Notes: generated by a model not told the origin, from the letters alone. Counted from the stretch's first letter, positions 33,679-43,320 are shown. The stretch is DNA of 64,000 nucleotides from an uncultured Oscillospiraceae bacterium (GCA_910589395.1 CAJUTL010000011.1:1-64000), one strand, 5' to 3'. Numbers and translations are program-made.

Positions 33679-35040
33679 TTATTGGCGGGAAAGCAGCGCC
33701 ACCGTCTCCACATGAGCCGTAGCCGGAAACATATCCACCGGGGTGGCTTCCAGCGGCGGATAGCCCAGCTCCGCAAAGCGCTTCAGGTCTCTTGCCAGGG
33801 TGGCGGGATCGCAGGAAACATAGACGATCCGCCGGGGGGTAAAGCGGGTCACAGTATCGATCAGCTCTGGGGAACAGCCCTTGCGGGGCGGGTCTAAAAT
33901 CACCACGTCCGGGCGCTCGCCTCTGCGCTTCAGCTCCGCAGCGGCCTGTGCCGCGTCTCCGCAGAGAAATTCCGCGTTTTCAATGTGATTCTCCGCCGCG
34001 TTCTGCCGGGCGTTTTCAATGGCCTCCGGCACGATCTCCACGCCGATGATTTTTTTGGCTTTTCTCGCCATGGAAAGCCCGATGGTTCCCGCGCCGCAGT
34101 ACAGATCCAGCACGGTTTCCTTTCCGGTAAGCCCGGCGTATTCGGCGGCCTTTTCATAAAGCCGCTCCGCCTGGGTGCGGTTGACCTGATAAAAGGAGAG
34201 AGGGGAGAGGCGGAACCGAAGGCCGCACAGCTCGTCCTGAATGGTGTCGCTTCCCCAAACGGTACGGCATTTCTTTCCCAGGGCCACATTGGTTTTTTCC
34301 CTGTTGGAATTGATCACCACACTGCAAAGCCCCGGCACGGCCTCTCTCAACATGGAAACAAGCTCCTGCTCATGGTGAAGTCCGTTGCCGTTTACCACCA
34401 CGCAGGCCATCAGCTGGCCGGTCTTTTCTCCCCTGCGAAGGTACAGGCGGCGCATTCTCCCGGTATGGGCTTCTTCCCGATAGATCGGGTCGCCGTATTG
34501 TTTTTCCCAGTTCCGAAAAGCGGCCATGGCGGCGTTCATTTCCTCCGGCTGTAAGCGGCAGCTCTCACAGTTTACAATGCGGTGGGAATTTACCGCGTAA
34601 AAGCCCATGGTAAGGTTGCCTTCTTTATCCGTACCCAGGGGCAGCAAAGCCTTGTTCCGGTAGTGGTCTCGGCTTTCCGCACCGACCATAGGGTGTAGAG
34701 GAAGCTCCTTCAGCCCGCCGATCCGATCCAGCGCGTCCCGCACCCGCTCCCATTTGATCCGCTGCTCCGCCTCATAGCTGATATGCCGGTAACAGCAGCC
34801 GCCGCACTGAAAAAAGACCGGACAATCCGGCTCTACCCTGTCCGGGGAAGGGGAGAGCAGCGTTTCCAGTCTTCCGTAAGCATAGTTTTTCGCTGTTTTT
34901 ACGATTTTCACCTGTGCCGTATCTCCCGGCGCGGTGAGAGGCACAAAAACCGCCATCCCCCCGTAATGGCCCACTCCCATGCCCTCCGCTGTCATGCCTG
35001 TAACAGAGAGCTCGATCAGGTCGTTTTTCTTCAGTTCCAT
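33679..35040 (-). CDS. rlmD: 23S rRNA (uracil-5-)-methyltransferase RlmD-like
   Basis: This 453-residue SAM-dependent enzyme methylates uracil C5 in 23S rRNA. It has an N-terminal TRAM domain (to about 60) and iron-sulfur cysteines in CPVFFQCGGCCYRHI and NCESCRL. The methyltransferase core includes VLDLYCGAGTIGLSMA, LDPPRKGC and the catalytic YVSCDPATLARDL. GAGG lies 8 nt before the ATG. tRNA-specific TrmFO or RlmCD substrates cannot be excluded, as low-GC Gram-positives often have several paralogues. Confidence 0.9.
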   Translation of the reverse strand: MELKKNDLIELSVTGMTAEGMGVGHYGGMAVFVPLTAPGDTAQVKIVKTAKNYAYGRLETLLSPSPDRVEPDCPVFFQCGGCCYRHISYEAEQRIKWERVRDALDRIGGLKELPLHPMVGAESRDHYRNKALLPLGTDKEGNLTMGFYAVNSHRIVNCESCRLQPEEMNAAMAAFRNWEKQYGDPIYREEAHTGRMRRLYLRRGEKTGQLMACVVVNGNGLHHEQELVSMLREAVPGLCSVVINSNREKTNVALGKKCRTVWGSDTIQDELCGLRFRLSPLSFYQVNRTQAERLYEKAAEYAGLTGKETVLDLYCGAGTIGLSMARKAKKIIGVEIVPEAIENARQNAAENHIENAEFLCGDAAQAAAELKRRGERPDVVILDPPRKGCSPELIDTVTRFTPRRIVYVSCDPATLARDLKRFAELGYPPLEATPVDMFPATAHVETVALLSRQ

Positions 35041-35100
35041 AGCGGATGCCTCGTTTCTGCAAAATGAGAGGGAGAAATATGGGAAACTGCCGGATCGATC

Positions 35101-35427
35101 TTACCACCGGCGCATGTTTCGCCGGTGCTTTTCCAAATAGACCTTTTCCACGTCCTCCGGAGTGATGGAATAGCAGAGAAGAAGATCGTTTAAGAACATC
35201 ATGGTATCGCAGAATTCCTCAATAAAATGGCGGCGGGTCTCTTCGTCCTTCATAATGGCCTCATCCCCCTCTTTTTTGATGATATCCGCCATTTCTCCGG
35301 CTTCAATAATGGCCCACAACAGGGTGTCCCGCCCCTTCTCAGGGCTCAGATCGCCCCAGAGATCCTCATAATGAGCCTGAAGCTCCTTTTGAATTTCCTG
35401 CATCCTTTCAAATCCGAATTGGCCCAT
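35101..35427 (-). CDS. MazG-like nucleotide pyrophosphohydrolase
   Basis: This 108-residue all-alpha protein resembles the MazG-like/dUTPase-type family. Metal ligands appear in WAIIEAGEMADIIKKEGDE (the ExxE pattern) and HFIEEFCDTMMFL (ExxxD). Such proteins cleave non-canonical nucleoside triphosphates. The start follows GGGAG. The gene precedes rlmD on the same strand, with 60 nt between. Confidence 0.75.
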   Translation of the reverse strand: MGQFGFERMQEIQKELQAHYEDLWGDLSPEKGRDTLLWAIIEAGEMADIIKKEGDEAIMKDEETRRHFIEEFCDTMMFLNDLLLCYSITPEDVEKVYLEKHRRNMRRW

Positions 35428-35460
35428 GCTTTTTCTCCCTCTCGTAAAATATGGTAAAGT

Positions 35461-36840
35461 TCAATCTCTTTCCGGCTCCGGGTTTTTCAAATTCTTTTTC
35501 GCCCAGAAAAGGAAAGAGATCGTGGTAACGGTGGCGGCAAGGATGTCCGCGATGGGTTCCGCTACAAACACGCCAAAGAGCTTGTTCTCAAAGAACAGCG
35601 GAAGCGCATAGATCAAAGGAATCAGCAGCACGATCTTCCGCAGCAGCGCCAAAAGCAGGGAGGACTTTGCCTGCCCCAGCGCGAGGAAGGACTGCTGAAA
35701 GCTCATCTGAGCACCAAAGGCGAAGGTGCCGAACATAAAGATGCGGGTGGCCCACACGGCGGTGTCTGTCAGTGCCGGGTCGCTGCTGAAGATCCCCACA
35801 AACATCTGGGGAACCAGCTGTAAGGCCAGCCAGAACAGGGTGCAATAAGTCATAGCGCAGAGAAACAGCAGCCGCACAGAGCGTTTTACACGGGTAAAAT
35901 TTTTCGCGCCGTAATTGAAGCTGGTAATGGGCTGCGCCCCTTGAGTAAGCCCCTGCAGCGGCAGATTGACGATCTGCAGAATGCTGGCGAGTATCGTATA
36001 AGCGCCCACGGCAATGTCCCCGCCGTATTTCAAAAGAGAGGTATTCAGCACCACGCTGAGCAAGCTTTCCGTGCTCTGCATGATAAAGGGGGAAACGCCC
36101 AGCGCCAGCACCGGAAGAAGAATGTCTTTCCTCAGCGGCAGGCAGTGCTTTTTGATTTTGATCGTTGTTTTCTTTCCCAGCAGGAAGCAGAGCACCCATA
36201 CAGCGGAAACCGCTTGAGAAAGTATGGTAGCCAGCGCCGCGCCCTGCACGCCCATTTGAAATACAAAAATGAAAAGGGGATCCAAAGCGATATTCAGCGC
36301 CGCGCCGATCACCACTGTAAGCATGCTGGTTTTGGCAAAGCCCTGGGTGGTGATGAACATGTTCATGCCCAGAGCGATCTGTACGAATACCGTACCGCAC
36401 ACATAAATGCGCATGTAGTCGTTAGCGTAGCCGATGGTATTATCACTTGCACCGAATGCCCGAAGGATCGGTTCGGAAAAAGTGAAAAGTACGGTAGTGA
36501 GCACCAGTGAGATCAAGAGAAGGGCGGTAAAGCAGTTTCCTAAAATGCGCTCGGCTTTTTCCGGGTTTTTCTCGCCCAGAGCAATGGAAGCTCTGGGTGC
36601 TCCGCCCATGGCGATGAGGGAACTGAAAGCCATGATCAGAATGATAATAGGGAAAGTGATCCCCACTCCGGTCAAAGCGGCTGTGCCGATTTCGGGAATG
36701 TGGCCGATATAGATACGATCCACAATGTTATAGAGCATATTGACAAGCTGGGCGGTAATGGCGGGAACAGCCAGGGAAAACAGCAGCCTTCCGATACTGC
36801 CGTTTCCCAGGTCGGGCTCCCGCCGGGATCTTTTATTCAT
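35461..36840 (-). CDS. MATE-family efflux transporter
   Basis: This 459-residue protein has 12 helices and a typical MATE start (LFSLAVPAITAQLVNMLYNI, VDRIYIGHIPEIG). Unlike the MATE protein at 1576-2964, it belongs to the MepA/NorM-like branch with the motif FGFGAQMSFQQSFLALGQ-like (here FGAQMSFQQSFLALGQAK). The ATG at 36840 is preceded by AAAGGAAG; an in-frame ATG at 36882 lies inside the upstream gene's stop. It is probably cotranscribed with the CNNM gene. Substrate unknown. Confidence 0.88.
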   Translation of the reverse strand: MNKRSRREPDLGNGSIGRLLFSLAVPAITAQLVNMLYNIVDRIYIGHIPEIGTAALTGVGITFPIIILIMAFSSLIAMGGAPRASIALGEKNPEKAERILGNCFTALLLISLVLTTVLFTFSEPILRAFGASDNTIGYANDYMRIYVCGTVFVQIALGMNMFITTQGFAKTSMLTVVIGAALNIALDPLFIFVFQMGVQGAALATILSQAVSAVWVLCFLLGKKTTIKIKKHCLPLRKDILLPVLALGVSPFIMQSTESLLSVVLNTSLLKYGGDIAVGAYTILASILQIVNLPLQGLTQGAQPITSFNYGAKNFTRVKRSVRLLFLCAMTYCTLFWLALQLVPQMFVGIFSSDPALTDTAVWATRIFMFGTFAFGAQMSFQQSFLALGQAKSSLLLALLRKIVLLIPLIYALPLFFENKLFGVFVAEPIADILAATVTTISFLFWAKKNLKNPEPERD

Positions 36841-36878
36841 AACGCCGACTTCCTTTCCCTGTGGATCTGAAAAACGTG

Positions 36879-38225
36879 TCAAGATTTCTCTTGCTCTGTC
36901 TCTTCCTCCGCGGGAGGCTCCTTGACCAGCAGCAGCCGGGCCAGGCGTTGATCCTCTACGGACAGCACGGTAATGCTGAGGCCTTTTATCCGCACATTGG
37001 GCTGTTCGTCCTCCTTGGGGATCCGGCCCAGCAGCTCTGTGACCAGCCCGGCAATGGTGTCGTAATCTCCCTCTGGCAGCTCAATGCCGGTCAGGTCGGA
37101 AATCTCATCGATGGAGGCAGTGCCGTCCACCGTGAATTCTGTTTCGCTGACCTGCTGGATCTCTTCTTCCTCGTTGTCATACTCGTCCTGAATGTTGCCC
37201 ACGATGGATTCCACCAGATCCTCCAACGTGATAAGCCCGGCGGTGCCGCCGTATTCATCCACCACAATGGCAATCTGTACCTTGCGCTCTGTCAGTTCGG
37301 TAAAGAGCTGACTGCATTTCTTCGTTTCCGGGACAAAATAGGCGGGGCGCATCATATCAGTCAGCTTCACAAAATCCGGCAGATTCTTTCCCACATAGGG
37401 GAGAAGATCCTTTACATAGCAAATACCCACTACAGAATCGATATCCTCATGGTACACCGGAACGCGGGAACAGCCGTTTTCCACAGCGGCCTCCACCGCT
37501 TCCGAAATGGAGGCGTCGTCAGCCACGGCGATAATGTCCGTGCGGTGGGTCATGGTCTCCTCGGCGGTGGTATCGTTAAAATCAAGGATATTGGCGATCA
37601 TATCCTTTTCCGTTTCCTCAATAACGCCCTTTTCCTCGCCTTCTCCCACGATCTGCAAAATTTCCTCTTCCGTTACGGCGTCGTCCAGCGTTTTAGGGTC
37701 GATCCGGAACAAACGCAGGATTCCATTGGAAATATGCGCGCATAGGATAGGAAAGGGGGTGGCAAGACGGGAAAGGGTATCGATCAGCCCGGCGTGACGC
37801 AGGGCAAAACGTTCGGGATTTTTCCGAACGCCCTTTTTCGGCAGCAAATTACCGAAAACTGTGAACAGCAGTAAATAGGAAAGGGCAGCGAGCAGGCAGG
37901 CCAGAAGCCCCCGAACAGAATGATCGGAAAGTGCGTGAAGGGCCCGGAGCAGATATGGATACGATCCGGCGTTCCAGAAGGCGATCCCCAAAAGCCCGGC
38001 GAACAGAAGCCCGTACTGCACGGGGAAAACGATTCCGGTTCGCGCTTCCAGTACTCTCAGCAGCCTTTTTGATTTTTTATCCCCAGCCTCCGCGTCTTTT
38101 TTCAGTTGAGCGGGGGAAAGGGCGTCCAGTGCTGATTCCGCCGCCGCGTAAAACGCGGAGAGGATCAATAGGACGAGAGAAAATAAAATGCATAAAACAG
38201 ATGAGCCGTCAGGTTCCGAAGGCAT
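36879..38225 (-). CDS. CNNM/CorC (hemolysin-like) transporter
   Basis: This 448-residue protein has a DUF21 membrane domain (about 10-185), a CBS pair (about 195-320) containing MTHRTDIIAVADDASISEAV, and a C-terminal CorC_HlyC domain (EFTVDGTASIDEISDLTG). The family moves Mg2+ or Co2+ across the membrane. The ATG at 38225 follows AAAAAGGAG; the ATG at 38249 has no site. A strong promoter lies 90 nt upstream. The older name hemolysin is not functional evidence. Confidence 0.88.
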   Translation of the reverse strand: MPSEPDGSSVLCILFSLVLLILSAFYAAAESALDALSPAQLKKDAEAGDKKSKRLLRVLEARTGIVFPVQYGLLFAGLLGIAFWNAGSYPYLLRALHALSDHSVRGLLACLLAALSYLLLFTVFGNLLPKKGVRKNPERFALRHAGLIDTLSRLATPFPILCAHISNGILRLFRIDPKTLDDAVTEEEILQIVGEGEEKGVIEETEKDMIANILDFNDTTAEETMTHRTDIIAVADDASISEAVEAAVENGCSRVPVYHEDIDSVVGICYVKDLLPYVGKNLPDFVKLTDMMRPAYFVPETKKCSQLFTELTERKVQIAIVVDEYGGTAGLITLEDLVESIVGNIQDEYDNEEEEIQQVSETEFTVDGTASIDEISDLTGIELPEGDYDTIAGLVTELLGRIPKEDEQPNVRIKGLSITVLSVEDQRLARLLLVKEPPAEEETEQEKS

Positions 38226-38311
38226 TTTTAAAAGTACTCCTTTTTTCATTTTCAGAAAAAGAACACGGCGCCAGACTGACGGCGCTTTCCTGTTCCGTTT
38301 CTCAAATAAAC

Positions 38312-38340
38312 ATTTTACTAAATATGGTTATGCTTGTCAA
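38312..38340 (-). promoter_or_regulatory. sigma-A promoter of the CNNM operon
   Basis: On the minus strand TTGACA (38340-38335) and TAAAAT (38317-38312) are 17 nt apart. The leader of about 80 nt contains a GGCGCC-centred hairpin. Confidence 0.8.
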
Positions 38341-38424
38341 ATGGTTCTGGCAGGCAGGAAAAAGCAGATGAGAAAGGGCGGCTGATTTTTTTATCCAAAA
38401 ATTGCGGAAACGTCGTTTTTTTCC

Positions 38425-38453
38425 TTTACAGACGGCGAAAAGAATGATAAAAT
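38425..38453 (+). promoter_or_regulatory. sigma-A promoter of the PFOR gene
   Basis: TTTACA (38425-38430) and TAAAAT (38448-38453) are separated by 17 nt. An upstream T-run may act as an UP element. Confidence 0.75.
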
Positions 38454-38525
38454 AAAGCAGAACGGGTATTGAGAAACTGCCCGTCCACTGATATTCAGAC
38501 TATCCTAAAAGGAGGAAATAGTTCA

Positions 38526-41500
38526 ATGGCAAGAAAAATGAAAACCATGGATGGCAATAACGCCGCCGCGCATGTTTCCTATGCGTTTACCGACGTTGCC
38601 GCCATCTACCCCATCACGCCCTCTTCCGTGATGGCCGACGAAACGGACAAGTATGCCGCCGCGGGCAGAAAGAACCTGTTCGGCAGAGAAGTCCGTGTTA
38701 CGGAGATGCAGTCTGAGGCCGGCGCCGCCGGCGCAGTGCACGGCTCTTTGGCGGCAGGCGCTCTCACCACCACTTACACCGCTTCTCAGGGCCTGCTGCT
38801 GATGATTCCCAACATGTACAAGATGGCCGGTGAGCTGCTGCCCAGCGTGATCCACGTTTCCGCTCGTACCCTGGCTACTCACGCCCTGAACATTTTCGGC
38901 GATCATTCCGACGTGTACGCCTGCCGTCAGACAGGCTATGCCATGCTCTGCGCCAACTCTCCCCAGGAGGTCATGGATCTAGGTGCGGTCGCCCATCTTT
39001 CCGCCATTAAGGGCAAGGTGCCCTTCCTCCATTTCTTCGATGGCTTCCGTACCTCTCACGAGATCCAGAAGATCGAGGTTTGGGATTATGAGGATCTGGG
39101 AGAAATGCTGGATTGGGACGCTGTCAACGAGTTCCGCCGCCACGCTTTGAATCCGGAGCACCCCGTCCTGCGTGGACAGGCCCAGAACGGAGATATCTTC
39201 TTCCAGGCAAGAGAAGCCTGCAATAAGCACTACGATGCCGTTCCCGGCGTTGTGGTCGATTACATGAACAAAGTGAATGCCAAGATCGGTACCGATTACA
39301 AGCCCTTTAATTACTATGGCGCTCCCGATGCCGATAAGGTCATCATCGCCATGGGCTCCGCCTGCGAGACCATTGAAGAAGTGGTCGATTATATGAATGC
39401 GGCAGGGGAGAAGGTAGGCCTTGTAAAGGTTCATCTGTATCGCCCCTTCGTTGCCAAGTATCTGCTGGACGTGCTGCCCGAAACGGTAAAGACCATCTCC
39501 GTGCTGGACCGCACCAAGGAGCCCGGCTCCATTGGTGAGCCCCTGTATCTGGATGTTCTGGCCGCCATCAACGGCACCCAGTTCGGCGCCTGCCCCGTGT
39601 ATACCGGCCGTTATGGCCTGGGCAGCAAGGACACCAAGCCCAGCGATATCATCGCCGTATACCGCAATATGGAGTCCGCTTCTCCCAAGAAGCGCTTCAC
39701 CATCGGTATTGTGGACGATGTAACTCACCTGTCTCTGGACGTGAAGGAAGATCCCGATACCGCTCCCGCCGGCACCACCTCCTGTAAGTTCTGGGGCCTG
39801 GGCTCCGATGGTACCGTGGGTGCCAACAAGAACTCCATCAAGATCATCGGCGACCATACCGATATGTACGCCCAGGGCTATTTTGATTACGATTCCAAGA
39901 AGTCCGGCGGTCTGACCATTTCTCACCTGCGTTTCGGCCATACCCCCATCAAGTCCACCTATTATATCAGCAAGGCTGATTTTGTGGCTTGCTCCAATCC
40001 TGCGTACCTCGACACCTACGACATGGTGCAGGATCTGAAGAAGGGCGGCAGCTTCCTGCTGAACTGCGCCTGGGACGCCGCCGAGCTGAATGAGCGTCTG
40101 CCCGGCAAGGTGAAGAAGTTCATCGCCGACAATGAGATTAATTTCTATACCATCGACGGCTTTAAGATCGGCAAGGAGATTGGCCTGGGCACCCGCATCA
40201 ACACGGTTCTGCAGTCCGCCTTCTTCAGCATTGCCAAGATCATTCCCGAGGCCGACGCCATTCAGTATATGAAGGACGCCGCCACGAAGTCCTACGGTAA
40301 GAAGGGCGAGGCCGTGGTCAAGATGAACCACGATGCCATCGATGCCGGCGCCACCGGCTATGTGAAGGTAGAGGTTCCCGCCGACTGGAAAAACGCCACG
40401 GACGATTCCAAGAAGAAGGTCGCCACCGGCAGCCGTCAGGAGCTGGTGGACTATGTGAACAGCGTGGTTTATCCCGTTAACTCCTTCCACGGCAAGGATC
40501 TGCCTGTTTCCACCTTTGAGAAGTATGCGGACGGCACCTCTCCCCAGGGCACTGCCGCCTATGAGAAGCGCGGCGTGGCCGTGGACGTTCCCGAGTGGAT
40601 CGTGGATAACTGCATTCAGTGCAACCAGTGCTCCTATGTGTGCCCCCACGCGGTCATTCGTCCCATCGCTATGACCGATGAAGAGCTGAAGAACGCTCCC
40701 GAGGGCACCAAGGCAAAGCCCATGACCGGCGTACCCGGCATGAACTTCGCCATGGTCATTTCCACTCTGGACTGCACGGGCTGCGGCTCCTGCGTGACCA
40801 CCTGTCCTGCCAAGGAGAAGGCTCTGAAGATGTCTCCCATCGATTCTCAGCGTTCTCAGCAGGCTGTGTTCAATTACGGGATCGACCTGCCCGCCAAGGA
40901 AGCGGTTGCCGAGAAGTTCAAGGAGACCTCTGTGAAGGGCAGCCAGTTCAAGCAGCCCCTGCTGGAGTTCTCTGGCGCCTGCGGCGGCTGCGGCGAAACG
41001 CCTTATGCCAAGCTGGCTACTCAGCTCTTCGGCGATAAGATGTATATTGCCAACGCCACCGGCTGTTCCTCTATCTGGGGCGGCTCCGCGCCTGCTACGC
41101 CCTACACCGTGAACAAGAAGGGTCACGGCCCCGCCTGGCAGAACTCCCTGTTTGAGGATAACGCCGAGTTCGGCCTGGGCATGACCCTGGCGCAGAACGC
41201 CGTGCGCGGCCGTCTGCAGGAGCTTACCGAGAATCTGATCGCGGGCGAGAACACCCCTGCCGACGTGAAGGAGACCGGTAAGGCCTGGATCGACACCATG
41301 ACCGACAGCAAGGCAAACGGCCCCGCTGCCGAGGCATATATTGCCGCTCTGGAGAAGTGCGGCTGTGAGAAAGCTCAGGAGATCCTGAAGGATAAAGATT
41401 TCCTGGCCAAGAAGTCCATGTGGATTCTGGGCGGCGACGGCTGGGCCTACGATATCGGCTTCGGCGGTCTGGATCACGCCATCGCCTCCGGCGAGAACAT

Positions 41501-42056
41501 CAACATTCTGGTGTTCGATACCGAAGTGTATTCCAACACCGGCGGCCAGGCCAGCAAGGCCACCCCCACCGGCTCCGTGGCACAGTTTGCCGCTACCGGT
41601 AAGGCCACCAAGAAGAAGGATCTTGCCGCCATCGCCATGAGCTACGGCTATGTGTATGTGGCCCAGGTGGCTATGGGCGCCGATATGAACCAGTGCATCA
41701 AGGCCTTCTCCGAGGCCGAAAGCTACAACGGGCCCTCTCTGATCCTGGCTTACGCCCCCTGTATCAACCACGGTATCAAGGGAGGCATGGGTATTTCTCA
41801 GCTGGAGGAAAAGAAAGCGGTTGCCGCCGGCTACTGGCACAACTTCCGCTTCGATCCCCGCCGTGCCGACGCAGGCGAGAATCCCTTCCAGCTGGACAGC
41901 AAGGAGCCTTCCGCTTCCTATCGCGACTTCATCATGGGCGAGGTCCGTTACAACAGCCTGACCCGTTCCTTCCCGGATCGTGCCGAAAAGCTGTTTGCTA
42001 ATGCTGAAAAGTACGCTGAGGAGAAGTATGCCAAGCTGAAGAAGCTGGCCGAGTAA
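38526..42056 (+). CDS. nifJ: pyruvate:ferredoxin (flavodoxin) oxidoreductase, single chain
   Basis: This 1176-residue enzyme oxidises pyruvate and CoA to acetyl-CoA and CO2, passing electrons to ferredoxin. Domain order is the fused homodimeric type: N-terminal domain (YPITPSSVMADE), the central and linker domains, and two 4Fe-4S motifs at about residues 696 (CIQCNQCSYVCPH) and 750 (CTGCGSCVTTCPAKEK). Then come a proximal cluster (GACGGCGETPY) and the thiamine-diphosphate site (GGDGWAYDIGFGG with EVYSNTGGQASK). AAAAGGAGG precedes the ATG at 38526. Codon use is strongly biased, as for an abundant enzyme. Acetyl-CoA formed here could feed the PduL-type transacylase. Confidence 0.98.
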   Translation: MARKMKTMDGNNAAAHVSYAFTDVAAIYPITPSSVMADETDKYAAAGRKNLFGREVRVTEMQSEAGAAGAVHGSLAAGALTTTYTASQGLLLMIPNMYKMAGELLPSVIHVSARTLATHALNIFGDHSDVYACRQTGYAMLCANSPQEVMDLGAVAHLSAIKGKVPFLHFFDGFRTSHEIQKIEVWDYEDLGEMLDWDAVNEFRRHALNPEHPVLRGQAQNGDIFFQAREACNKHYDAVPGVVVDYMNKVNAKIGTDYKPFNYYGAPDADKVIIAMGSACETIEEVVDYMNAAGEKVGLVKVHLYRPFVAKYLLDVLPETVKTISVLDRTKEPGSIGEPLYLDVLAAINGTQFGACPVYTGRYGLGSKDTKPSDIIAVYRNMESASPKKRFTIGIVDDVTHLSLDVKEDPDTAPAGTTSCKFWGLGSDGTVGANKNSIKIIGDHTDMYAQGYFDYDSKKSGGLTISHLRFGHTPIKSTYYISKADFVACSNPAYLDTYDMVQDLKKGGSFLLNCAWDAAELNERLPGKVKKFIADNEINFYTIDGFKIGKEIGLGTRINTVLQSAFFSIAKIIPEADAIQYMKDAATKSYGKKGEAVVKMNHDAIDAGATGYVKVEVPADWKNATDDSKKKVATGSRQELVDYVNSVVYPVNSFHGKDLPVSTFEKYADGTSPQGTAAYEKRGVAVDVPEWIVDNCIQCNQCSYVCPHAVIRPIAMTDEELKNAPEGTKAKPMTGVPGMNFAMVISTLDCTGCGSCVTTCPAKEKALKMSPIDSQRSQQAVFNYGIDLPAKEAVAEKFKETSVKGSQFKQPLLEFSGACGGCGETPYAKLATQLFGDKMYIANATGCSSIWGGSAPATPYTVNKKGHGPAWQNSLFEDNAEFGLGMTLAQNAVRGRLQELTENLIAGENTPADVKETGKAWIDTMTDSKANGPAAEAYIAALEKCGCEKAQEILKDKDFLAKKSMWILGGDGWAYDIGFGGLDHAIASGENINILVFDTEVYSNTGGQASKATPTGSVAQFAATGKATKKKDLAAIAMSYGYVYVAQVAMGADMNQCIKAFSEAESYNGPSLILAYAPCINHGIKGGMGISQLEEKKAVAAGYWHNFRFDPRRADAGENPFQLDSKEPSASYRDFIMGEVRYNSLTRSFPDRAEKLFANAEKYAEEKYAKLKKLAE

Positions 42057-42077
42057 GCTTCTCTCCAAATAATTCTG

Positions 42078-42115
42078 TAAAAAAGCCTGTCCGGGTATCC
42101 GGGCAGGCTTTTTTG
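42078..42115 (+). terminator. terminator of the PFOR gene
   Basis: AAAAAAGCCTGTCCGG pairs with CCGGGCAGGCTTTTTT around GTAT. It is a strong stem with a T6 run. Confidence 0.92.
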
Positions 42116-42211
42116 CCGTCAGAAGGAGCGGCGTACTAGGGAACAATGGGGAATGAGTAATTAGTAGTTAGCAATTAGCAATTAGCAATTAGGGGCAAGA
42201 GACTGGTTTGC

Positions 42212-42302
42212 TAAATTGGAATTTAGCGGCGAGGCGCCGCAGCCACTCGTGAAGCGGCTTGGTACGGAAAGCTAGGTTCCGACCCGACCGTTGGCAGGGT
42301 GG
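42212..42302 (+). repeat. 91-bp structured block, copy A
   Basis: It begins TAAATTGGAATTTAGCGGCG, includes GCCGCAGCCACTCGTGAAGC and CGACCCGACCGTTGGC, and is followed by another TAAATTGGAATTT. The period of 91 bp between separators is shared with the copies at 56760 and 56851. Confidence 0.7.
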
Positions 42303-42340
42303 TAAATTGGAATTTGGCGGTTACTTGTTCACTTTCCAAC

Positions 42341-42459
42341 TGTCATTACTGAACAAAAAGCAAGGGGAACTTGCTTTTTCGGTGAAGAATCTCGTCCTTT
42401 GCTCTTTTGCTCTGGAATTAAGGACGAGATTCTTCGTCACTTCGTTCCTCGGAATGACA
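42341..42459. repeat. MITE-like hairpin repeat, copy 7
   Basis: It begins TGTCATTACTGAACAAAAAG and ends TTCCTCGGAATGACA. An extra AAGCAAGGGGAACTTGCTTT hairpin is inserted in one arm, as in copy 5. Confidence 0.75.
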
Positions 42460-42515
42460 GAGAAGGGGACTGTTTGGTAAATTGGAATTTAGTGGTTACC
42501 CACTCGCTTTCCACC

Positions 42516-42606
42516 TGTCATTCTGAACGAAGTGAAGAATCTCGTCCTTTAGCCCTTTTCTCTGGAGGTGAAGGGCGAGATTCTTCACCTACGGCTCAGA
42601 ATGACA
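42516..42606. repeat. MITE-like hairpin repeat, copy 8
   Basis: It begins TGTCATTCTGAACGAAGTGA and ends ACGGCTCAGAATGACA. The inner arms are GAATCTCGTCCTTTAGCCC and GGGCGAGATTC. Confidence 0.75.
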
Positions 42607-42623
42607 GTGAGAGACCTGTGTGC

Positions 42624-42726
42624 TAAACTATAATTTATCAGTCGCTTGTGATCAGGCTGGGAACTACCCTCCCGCACCAAGCAGGCTCACGACTGCCCAC
42701 GGCGACTTGCCGCAAACTGTAATTTG
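42624..42726 (-). repeat. structured block, inverted copy D
   Basis: Read on the minus strand this matches the 91-bp block. The segments GAAC...ACCAAGC...CACGA...CGGCG...GCCGC on the plus strand align with the complement of copy A. It is bounded by TAAACTATAATTTA and CAAACTGTAATTTG. Confidence 0.6.
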
Positions 42727-42749
42727 CTCCTTTTATCCTTGCCCTTCCC

Positions 42750-42778
42750 TTGATAATTCTGGAAAAAAAGGCTATAAT
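42750..42778 (+). promoter_or_regulatory. sigma-A promoter of the flavin reductase gene
   Basis: TTGATA (42750-42755) and TATAAT (42773-42778) are 17 nt apart, immediately after the repeat island. Confidence 0.85.
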
Positions 42779-42813
42779 GAATAAAAAGAAAAGAAGCGAA
42801 GGGGAATAGAAAG

Positions 42814-43320
42814 ATGAACGAAAAGGCTCTTTATAAAATTACCTATGGGCTCTATGTGGTTTCCGCCGAGGCGGAGGGAAAAAGCAGCGGCTGCGTGGTG
42901 AATACCCTGCAGCAGGTCACTTCAAAGCCGGTGCGGCTTTCTGTGGCGGTCAACAAGGATAACCTGACCTGCGAGCTGATGCGGAAGGCCGGGCGTTTTG
43001 CTGCGGTGGCGCTGGACCAGCGGGCCAATCTTGCCTTTATTGGCAGATTTGGGTTCCGTTCCGGCAGGGATCTTGAAAAGTATGAAGGAGCTTCTACCGC
43101 AAAAGACGCCGCCGGAATGCCTTACTGCTGGGAAAATGCCTGCGCCCGGTACAGCTGCCGTGTGATCGATACCGTTGACCTGGGAACCCACATGCTCTTT
43201 GTGGGCGAAGCGGAGGAAATGGAGGTCCTCAGCGAAAACGAGCCGCTGACCTATGGCTATTACCGCACCGTGATCAAGGGCGGCACGCCAAAAAACGCAC
43301 CCTCTTACCAGGAAAAATAA
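42814..43320 (+). CDS. flavin reductase-like (FMN-binding split barrel) protein
   Basis: This 168-residue FMN-binding split-barrel protein starts KALYKITYGLYVVSAEAEGK and continues GCVVNTLQQVTSKPVRLSVA. This pattern matches the flavin-reductase domain fused to rubredoxin in high-molecular-weight rubredoxins of Clostridia. Here the rubredoxin part is absent, but a separate rubredoxin gene lies at 61610. The probable role is electron transfer from NAD(P)H through FMN, perhaps to oxygen- or NO-detoxifying flavoproteins. It is monocistronic. Confidence 0.87.
   Translation: MNEKALYKITYGLYVVSAEAEGKSSGCVVNTLQQVTSKPVRLSVAVNKDNLTCELMRKAGRFAAVALDQRANLAFIGRFGFRSGRDLEKYEGASTAKDAAGMPYCWENACARYSCRVIDTVDLGTHMLFVGEAEEMEVLSENEPLTYGYYRTVIKGGTPKNAPSYQEK

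Larger units (their letters stand above)
42135..42745. repeat. composite repeat island 6
   Basis: This is the most complete island. It begins with GGGAATGAGTAATTAGTAGT and ATTAGCAATTAGCAATTAGC arrays. A forward 91-bp block follows (42212-42302), then MITE-like copies 7 and 8, each preceded by a TAAATTGGAATTT separator. An inverted block follows (42624-42726). It ends at TTTATCCTTGCCCTTCCC. No gene lies between PFOR and the flavin reductase. Confidence 0.75.

Noticed and set aside
38979..42146. 1055-codon open frame antisense to the PFOR gene
   Set aside because: It mirrors a highly biased gene and has no family match. PFOR on the other strand has complete domains and a promoter.
42140..42200. 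Possible small CRISPR or microsatellite from ATTAGCAATTAGCAATT repeats
   Set aside because: The unit is about 10 bp, AT-rich and typical of the end arrays of the composite islands.
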